Positions 5,608 through 9,790 of a stretch of 9,790 nucleotides of DNA are shown piece by piece. Position numbers and translations under genes: made by a program. Source of the DNA: Chloroflexota bacterium (GTDB lineage Bacteria; Chloroflexota; Anaerolineae; J102); assembly GCA_024276255.1 (NCBI GenBank), contig JAJRXO010000109.1, forward strand, positions 1 to 9,790, in the 5' to 3' direction. The notes under the pieces were generated by a model, which had not been told where the DNA came from, made no database searches, and worked only from the letters and a program-made list of their open reading frames with translations. The first letter of the stretch is position 1, and every line of letters begins with the position of its first letter.

Positions 5608-6804
5608 ATGAACAAGAAAACCCTTCGCGATTTCGACCCCCGGGATAAACGCGTGCTGGTGCGTGTGGATTTCAATGTGCCGTTGGATGAACACCAGCAG
5701 ATCACAGACGACACCCGTCTGCGCGCGGCCCTGCCCACATTACAGAATCTGCTCGGTCGCGGAGCCAGCCTGGTGCTGATGTCGCACCTTGGGCGCCCCA
5801 AAGGGCACCCTGATCCCCGCCTCAGCCTGGCGCCGGTCAGCCACGCACTGCAAACGCTGATGCCCGAGGCCAGGGTGCGTATGGCCAACGATGTGATAGG
5901 CCCGGATGTGGAAGTGCTGGTGCACGCACTGGAGCCGGGCGATGTATTGTTGCTGGAAAACCTGCGATTTCATCCCGGCGAAAAGGCCGGTGACGTTGGC
6001 TTCGCCGCCACCCTGGCCAGCTATGGCGATGCCTACGTGAATGATGCATTTGGCACCTGCCACCGCGCCCACGCCTCGATGGTGGCTGTACCGCAGGCAA
6101 TTCGCGCCCGCGGCGGGCCAGTCGTGGCTGGTTTGCTGGTGGAAAAGGAAATCAATTATCTGGGGCAGGCCGTGAGCCACCCCGAACGCCCCTTTGTGGC
6201 CATCCTGGGCGGAGCCAAGGTCAGCGACAAAATCGGCGTCATCCAGAATCTCTTGCCCAAAGTTGATGCGCTGCTGATTGGAGGCGGGATGGCGAATACG
6301 TTTCTGGCCGCCCAGGGCAGGGAGCTGGGACGCTCGCTGGTCGAGCGAGAAGCGCTGGATACCGCCCGCGAGCTACTGCAACAGGCGAGCGATCGTCTGC
6401 ACCTGCCGGTGGATGTCGTGGTCGCCGATAAATTCGCAGTCGATGCACAGGCCAAGATCGTTAATGTGGATGAGATCCCGACCACAGGCATGGTGCTGGA
6501 TGTGGGCCCGGCGACAGTAGCAGCCTTTCAACAGGTGCTGGCCCCGGCCCGCACCGTGGTTTGGAACGGGCCTCTGGGCGTATTCGAATTTCCCCGTTTT
6601 GCCCAGGGCACATTTGCCATCGCCCATACATTGGCCGATTTACAAAACGCCACCACCATCGTGGGCGGCGGTGATTCGGCCGCGGCGATTGCCCAGGCAG
6701 GCCTCAGTGATCGCGTCAGCCACGTTTCTACCGGAGGCGGAGCCTCTCTCAGCTATCTCGAAGGCAAGGAATTGCCCGGGATCGCAGTTCTGGATGCCGT
6801 ATGA
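5608..6804 (+). CDS. pgk: phosphoglycerate kinase
   Basis: A complete 398-residue monomeric PGK, transferring phosphate between 1,3-bisphosphoglycerate and ADP in the cytoplasm. In order: RVDFNVPLD (19-27), SHLGRPKG (59-66), ENLRFHPGE (117-125) and VNDAFGTCHRAHAS (144-157) of the N-terminal substrate domain; LGGAKVSDKI (200-209), LIGGGMANTFL (223-233), VVWNGPLGVFE (317-327), VGGGDSAAAI (352-361) and STGGGASLSYLEGKELPG (374-391) of the nucleotide domain. All expected key residues are present. The start fits the family N-terminus and a TAG lies in frame just upstream, yet no Shine-Dalgarno sequence is visible (GTCAGAAAACATACC before ATG). It follows the gap terminator hairpin by about 30 nt and overlaps the next gene by 4 nt (ATGA). 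It is not fused to tpiA, unlike in Thermotoga. Confidence 0.97.
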   Translation: MNKKTLRDFDPRDKRVLVRVDFNVPLDEHQQITDDTRLRAALPTLQNLLGRGASLVLMSHLGRPKGHPDPRLSLAPVSHALQTLMPEARVRMANDVIGPDVEVLVHALEPGDVLLLENLRFHPGEKAGDVGFAATLASYGDAYVNDAFGTCHRAHASMVAVPQAIRARGGPVVAGLLVEKEINYLGQAVSHPERPFVAILGGAKVSDKIGVIQNLLPKVDALLIGGGMANTFLAAQGRELGRSLVEREALDTARELLQQASDRLHLPVDVVVADKFAVDAQAKIVNVDEIPTTGMVLDVGPATVAAFQQVLAPARTVVWNGPLGVFEFPRFAQGTFAIAHTLADLQNATTIVGGGDSAAAIAQAGLSDRVSHVSTGGGASLSYLEGKELPGIAVLDAV

Positions 6805-7109
6805 GCTGGCGACAACGCTTCCGTAAATTATTTGCTCCTCCCAATGAGGAGCGGTTTTCCCGGCGCTCGTACTGGGTGCGCGTACGCTGCCAGCGCTGCG
6901 GTGAGATCCTTTCGGCGCGAGTTGATTTGCAGAACGATCTCAGCTTCGATTATGGCAGCCAGGAATATCGCGTGCATAAAGTCATCGTGGGGAGCGGCGA
7001 AAATCGTTGTTTTCAGCGTATCGAGGTTCAGATGCGCTTTGATAAACAAAAACGGCTTGTCGACATCGACGTTCATGGCGGCGAAGAGGTAAAAACACCC
7101 ATCGCATGA
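6801..7109 (+). CDS. small protein with one CxxC pair, unknown function
   Basis: A 102-residue cytoplasmic protein without a signal peptide or membrane segment; family not recognised. It has a very basic start (WRQRFRKLF), then VRCQRCGEILSARV with Cys30 and Cys33 as in a zinc knuckle or half of a zinc ribbon, a middle part likely to be beta strands, and GSGENRCFQRIEVQMRF with Cys70. Three cysteines are one short of a usual four-Cys zinc site; His59 or His92 might complete it, or a dimer could. It starts inside the pgk stop codon (ATGA overlap), so it is almost surely translated by coupling with pgk; this tight link argues that it is a real gene with a role near the glycolytic enzymes or their message, perhaps nucleic-acid binding, but that is a guess. 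Confidence 0.75.
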   Translation: MSWRQRFRKLFAPPNEERFSRRSYWVRVRCQRCGEILSARVDLQNDLSFDYGSQEYRVHKVIVGSGENRCFQRIEVQMRFDKQKRLVDIDVHGGEEVKTPIA

Positions 7110-7131
7110 CGTCGACCCATTATCAGGAAGT

Positions 7132-7136
7132 GAGGT
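7132..7136 (+). promoter_or_regulatory. ribosome binding site for the small secreted protein
   Basis: GAGGT lies nine bases before the ATG at 7146, with a second purine run (AGGAAG, 7125-7130) just before it. This supports translation of a short reading frame that would otherwise be easy to dismiss. Confidence 0.55.
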
Positions 7137-7145
7137 AGTTCAGTT

Positions 7146-7370
7146 ATGAAAGCGCAAGTAAAGCTCGTGATAGTAGCAATCAGCTCGTTGTTGTTGACTG
7201 CATGGTTGGCACAGGCACCGATCCATGCTTCCATGTTTCTGTCATCGCCCCCGCCCACATCGACGTTTCGTTCACTATATTGGCCCATGATCTGGGGTAC
7301 GTCACAAGAGACGCCAGAACCGGAGAAAACTCCCGACCATGCCATGTACCTTCCTCTACGCATTCCCTAA
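7146..7370 (+). CDS. small secreted or membrane-anchored peptide, unknown function
   Basis: A 74-residue product with a textbook signal peptide: Lys at 2 and 6, a hydrophobic core (LVIVAISSLLLTAWLA, residues 7-22) and a likely cleavage after IHA (residue 28). The remaining about 46 residues are Pro/Ser/Thr-rich (SPPPTSTF, TPEPEKTP) with two aromatic-hydrophobic blocks, LYWPMIWG and, at the very end, MYLPLRIP. Short YLPL blocks are, from memory, common in exported proteins of Anaerolineae; that is unverified here. It has a good ribosome binding site, sits between the three-cysteine protein and tpiA on the same strand, and ends 18 nt before tpiA. No catalytic motif is visible and no Cys is present in the mature part, so it is not a lipoprotein. 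It could be spurious, but signal peptide plus binding site argue against that. Confidence 0.55.
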   Translation: MKAQVKLVIVAISSLLLTAWLAQAPIHASMFLSSPPPTSTFRSLYWPMIWGTSQETPEPEKTPDHAMYLPLRIP

Positions 7371-7388
7371 TCAATACAACATCCGACC

Positions 7389-8162
7389 ATGAACAATCGA
7401 AGACCAATCATTGCCGGCAACTGGAAGATGAACAAGACCATCGCCGAGGCCGTGACGCTTATACGCGACATCCGCTCCGGCGTACGAGAGATCATGACCG
7501 TGGAGACGGTGGTCTGCCCCCCCTTTGTGGCTCTATCCGCCGTTGCGGAAGTGCTGAGTCACAGTCATATCGCGGTGGCAGCGCAAAATGTTTTCTATGA
7601 AGAAAGCGGCGCTTTCACCGGCGAAATCTCCGCCCCGATGCTGGAAGGCCTGGTGGATTACTGCATCATCGGCCATTCCGAGCGACGCAACATCTTTGGC
7701 GAAAGTGATGAGTGGGTGAATAAAAAGGCAAAAGCCCTGCTGGCCCACGGCATCATCCCCATTATCTGTGTGGGTGAAAGCCTGGAGCAGAATCAGGCCG
7801 GAGAAACAGATAGCTTTGTGCGGCAACAGGTGACGGCGGCCCTGGCTGGGCTGAATGCCGATCAGGTCGCCAGCCTGGTCATTGCCTATGAGCCGATCTG
7901 GGCCATTGGCACCGGCCTGACGGCCACGCCGGCCGAGGCCAACCGCATTATCGGTCTGACCATCCGTGGTACGATTGCCGATCTCTATGGCGAAAATACC
8001 GCCCAGGCGGTACGCATTCAATATGGCGGCAGTGCCAAACCGGCCAACATTGTTGAATTGATGATGCAGCCGGATATCGATGGAGCGCTGGTAGGCGGCG
8101 CCAGCCTGAAAGCAGATTCATTTGTAGATATGGTACGTAAAACCGCCCAGCTCTATCGCTAA
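7389..8162 (+). CDS. tpiA: triosephosphate isomerase
   Basis: A complete 257-residue TIM-barrel enzyme interconverting dihydroxyacetone phosphate and glyceraldehyde 3-phosphate. Catalytic residues are all in place: Asn11 and Lys13 in AGNWKMNK (9-16), His96 in IIGHSERR (93-100) and Glu168 in AYEPIWAIGTG (166-176), whose following residues form the mobile loop 6; YGGSAKPAN (212-220) and GALVGGASL (232-240) bind the phosphate. The start fits the family N-terminus exactly. There is no recognisable Shine-Dalgarno sequence (ACATCCGACC before ATG), so translation may depend on the message arriving from upstream or on an unstructured start. It lies 18 nt after the secreted peptide gene and 4 nt before the membrane protein gene. 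Confidence 0.97.
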   Translation: MNNRRPIIAGNWKMNKTIAEAVTLIRDIRSGVREIMTVETVVCPPFVALSAVAEVLSHSHIAVAAQNVFYEESGAFTGEISAPMLEGLVDYCIIGHSERRNIFGESDEWVNKKAKALLAHGIIPIICVGESLEQNQAGETDSFVRQQVTAALAGLNADQVASLVIAYEPIWAIGTGLTATPAEANRIIGLTIRGTIADLYGENTAQAVRIQYGGSAKPANIVELMMQPDIDGALVGGASLKADSFVDMVRKTAQLYR

Positions 8163-8166
8163 GGCC

Positions 8167-8919
8167 ATGCCCGCCACCTATTCCTGGACCCCGCTTTTTT
8201 CCAGCCTGGCTCTTCTCGTTGCCTTGTACTGGGTCAGCCGCAAGCTGGCCCAGTCTTTTGTTATGACATTTTATTATCTCACGCGCAATGAACACGCGGC
8301 CATGGTGCTGTATGTGTTTTTTGTGCTGCCAGGTACGCTGATCCACGAAACCAGCCACTGGCTGATGGCGCAATTGGTGGGAGTGAAGACGGGCAATGTG
8401 AATGTGCTGCCCAAGTTTCAACGCAAGGGGCCCATCCGCCTGGGGTCGGTGGATGTAAAGGGGGGAAATCTACTGCAATTGACACTGGTCGGCATCGCGC
8501 CGTTTATGGTGGGCGGTTTATTGACGGCATTGATCAGTTATCGGTTGATTGATTTCGCGATGATAGAGTATTTATGGCAGGATTTCTCCCTGAGCAATCT
8601 GTTGGCGCTCATCCATGATCTGCTGCAACAGCCAAACAGTGTGTTGCAGCTCTATTTACTGTACACCGTGAGCGATGCCATGTTTCTGAGTGCCAGCGAC
8701 GTGACACCCCTGCGCCAGTTTCTGGTCTATGCGGCGATCACGCTGGTCGTATTTCTGGGGCTGGGGCTGATCCCTCCTCATTTGCCAGCCTGGACAGCCT
8801 ATGTGATTTCCGGCTCCCGCTTCGTGGCGACGGCGTTGAGCGTAGCCCTGATTGTGCATCTGGCACTTTGGGCGCTGTTCGGACTCTTGCAGTTTTTCCT
8901 GGAGAAAATCCTGGCCTAA
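8167..8919 (+). CDS. polytopic membrane protein with HExxH, putative M50-like metallopeptidase
   Basis: A 250-residue protein with about five or six hydrophobic segments (around residues 8-22, 45-58, 106-124, 158-175, 186-203 and 219-243). The second segment runs into LPGTLIHETSHWLMAQLVG, giving the zinc-peptidase signature HETSH (His60, Glu61, His64) inside or at the edge of a membrane helix, as in intramembrane site-2 proteases (M50) and relatives. A third metal ligand could be Asp170 or Asp178 in TVSDAMFLSASDVTP, but the usual NxxPxxxxDG motif of M50 is not seen, so activity is unproven. The soluble part between (about 72-100, KTGNVNVLPKFQRKG and RLGSVDVKGG) is a short beta-like loop. It starts 4 nt after the tpiA stop with only AAGG in front, which points to coupling. 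Its TAA ends one base before the stop codon of the convergent gene. Confidence 0.8.
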   Translation: MPATYSWTPLFSSLALLVALYWVSRKLAQSFVMTFYYLTRNEHAAMVLYVFFVLPGTLIHETSHWLMAQLVGVKTGNVNVLPKFQRKGPIRLGSVDVKGGNLLQLTLVGIAPFMVGGLLTALISYRLIDFAMIEYLWQDFSLSNLLALIHDLLQQPNSVLQLYLLYTVSDAMFLSASDVTPLRQFLVYAAITLVVFLGLGLIPPHLPAWTAYVISGSRFVATALSVALIVHLALWALFGLLQFFLEKILA

Positions 8920-8920
8920 A

Positions 8921-9790
8921 TCAAGAGCGCAGGGCATCGATCAGCATTTCCGCTTCAGCCACGGTTATTGTCCCCTGTTCCACCATATTCAGCACCATCT
9001 GCAGTTCCTGGGGCGCGGGTCGAGAAGGTTCGGGGTCAGAAGTTGGTTTGGGGGTGTCGCTTTGCAGGGATTCGAGGATATCATGCACGATGTTGCGCAC
9101 GGTTGAAGCCAATTGATCTGGTTGGGCCTGCTGCTGCACACCCCCGGCAATCGCGGAGGAAGTGCTGCGGATTTTACTGCCCATATCCCCCAGGGCCTGT
9201 TTTATCTCCCCCTGCACCTCATGGATGGCTTTTTGTAGTTCCGCATCAATCAATCCCCGTCGATGACGACTCCACATGCCCGGGCTGTTGATGATCACAT
9301 CGCTGCCAGCCACAATGTTGAGGTCGGCAGCAGAGGCTTCATCTCCCATGGTAGCCGTCATCAGCCCGCCTTTTTCCGCCGCCAGCGACAAGTCGTTGCC
9401 CGTAAACACTTCGCCCGGGGTGCGTACGGCGATCCTCACATTGCCAGTGACCCGTAACACCACAGCTCCCCCGGCGTTGATCCAGTACTTGCCGTTTCTT
9501 TTCAATGCACCTGAGAGTTGCACATTGCCCAGCACTTCGGTTGCTGCCAGCGTGGTGCCAGGTGAAACGACTTCCAGGTTGCCTCCCACCCGTTTGATGG
9601 CGATTGCATCCTTCACGCTGTTGATCTTGGCATCTCCAGACACTTCTTTAACCTGAATATTTCCGACATGAGCTACGGCAAAGTTGTGTTTGACAATGGC
9701 CATCTGCACATCATTGACATTAGTCAGGCTGACATCGCCGCTCACGTCTTCTGTACGCAATGTGCGGACATCAGAGGCCACGAGGTCCCC
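8921..9790 (-). CDS. beta-repeat (DUF4097/bactofilin-like) protein with C-terminal SHOCT-like hairpin, partial
   Basis: The frame stays open to the right edge (the GTG at 9779-9781 is preceded by further in-frame repeat sequence, GDL), so the N-terminus is missing; 289 residues are seen. The first about 165 residues are imperfect short repeats of the type V-x-G-[DN]-[VLA]-x-[LVI], for example VSGDVSLTNV, VSGDAKINSV, VGGNLEVVS, VLGNVQLSG and VTGNVRIAV, which suggests a stacked beta-solenoid. A basic block (WSRHRRG) leads into a helical stretch (about 170-235), a Pro-rich linker (TPKPTSDPEPSRP) and a final helical hairpin, VLNMVEQGTITVAEAEMLIDAL, typical of SHOCT-like domains that often sit on DUF4097 proteins, there usually at the N-terminus. 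No signal peptide can be judged. Likely a scaffold or envelope-stress-related protein; function unknown. Confidence 0.7.
   Translation of the reverse strand, partial: GDLVASDVRTLRTEDVSGDVSLTNVNDVQMAIVKHNFAVAHVGNIQVKEVSGDAKINSVKDAIAIKRVGGNLEVVSPGTTLAATEVLGNVQLSGALKRNGKYWINAGGAVVLRVTGNVRIAVRTPGEVFTGNDLSLAAEKGGLMTATMGDEASAADLNIVAGSDVIINSPGMWSRHRRGLIDAELQKAIHEVQGEIKQALGDMGSKIRSTSSAIAGGVQQQAQPDQLASTVRNIVHDILESLQSDTPKPTSDPEPSRPAPQELQMVLNMVEQGTITVAEAEMLIDALRS

Noticed and set aside
7202..7600. 132-residue plus-strand frame across the secreted peptide and the start of tpiA
   Set aside because: It is out of frame with tpiA, which is certain, and has an Arg/Thr-rich composition without motifs.
7899..7928. 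Leu instead of Lys in the loop 6 motif (IGTGLTAT) of triosephosphate isomerase
   Set aside because: Active isomerases such as the yeast enzyme also have Leu at this position (AIGTGLAAT), so it is normal variation.
5608..8162. PGK-TIM fusion as in Thermotoga
   Set aside because: pgk has its own stop codon and two small genes stand between it and tpiA.
8896..8916. Direct repeat TCCTGG ... TCCTGG near the end of the membrane protein gene
   Set aside because: Six bases in coding sequence, no target-site or recombination context; most likely chance.

Overview
The window (about 9.8 kb, moderately GC-rich, densely coding) looks like a chromosomal segment of a Chloroflexota bacterium, probably from the Anaerolineae/Caldilineae side. 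This is an inference from three things: an archaeal-type isopentenyl phosphate kinase in an otherwise bacterial context, a membrane glycosyltransferase with a C-terminal beta-sandwich of the kind common in that phylum, and a tiny secreted protein ending in a YLPL-type motif. No rRNA, tRNA, mobile element or CRISPR array was seen.

Layout. (1) 1-1386 (+): 3' part of a multi-pass GT39-like glycosyltransferase whose N-terminus lies outside the window. (2) 1387-4227 (-): a tight four-gene cluster, read right to left: isopentenyl phosphate kinase, a GT2 glycosyltransferase, a DinB-fold protein and an unrecognised 205-aa protein, with gaps of only 8-13 nt. (3) 4228-4431: divergent control region between the kinase cluster and the glycolytic cluster, with a 7-bp inverted repeat and possible overlapping promoters. 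(4) 4432-8919 (+): glycolytic cluster gap, pgk, a small three-cysteine protein, a small secreted peptide, tpiA and a polytopic membrane protein with HETSH. (5) 8921-9790 (-): 3' part of a beta-repeat protein with a C-terminal SHOCT-like helical hairpin, running off the right edge.

Function. gap, pgk and tpiA encode three central trioses-to-3-phosphoglycerate steps of glycolysis/gluconeogenesis. A strong hairpin plus T-tract lies between gap and pgk, so the genes are probably not simply one uniform transcript; competing upstream pairings give the leader an attenuator-like look. The kinase cluster makes isopentenyl diphosphate from isopentenyl phosphate and may link isoprenoid supply with surface-glycan synthesis, but only adjacency supports that link.

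The least ordinary items are the gap-pgk leader RNA, the bacterial IPK operon, the two small uncharacterised genes inserted between pgk and tpiA, the membrane HExxH protein coupled to tpiA, and two convergent gene pairs whose stop codons abut with 0 and 1 nt between them. No defence system or wholly new multi-gene system could be made out.
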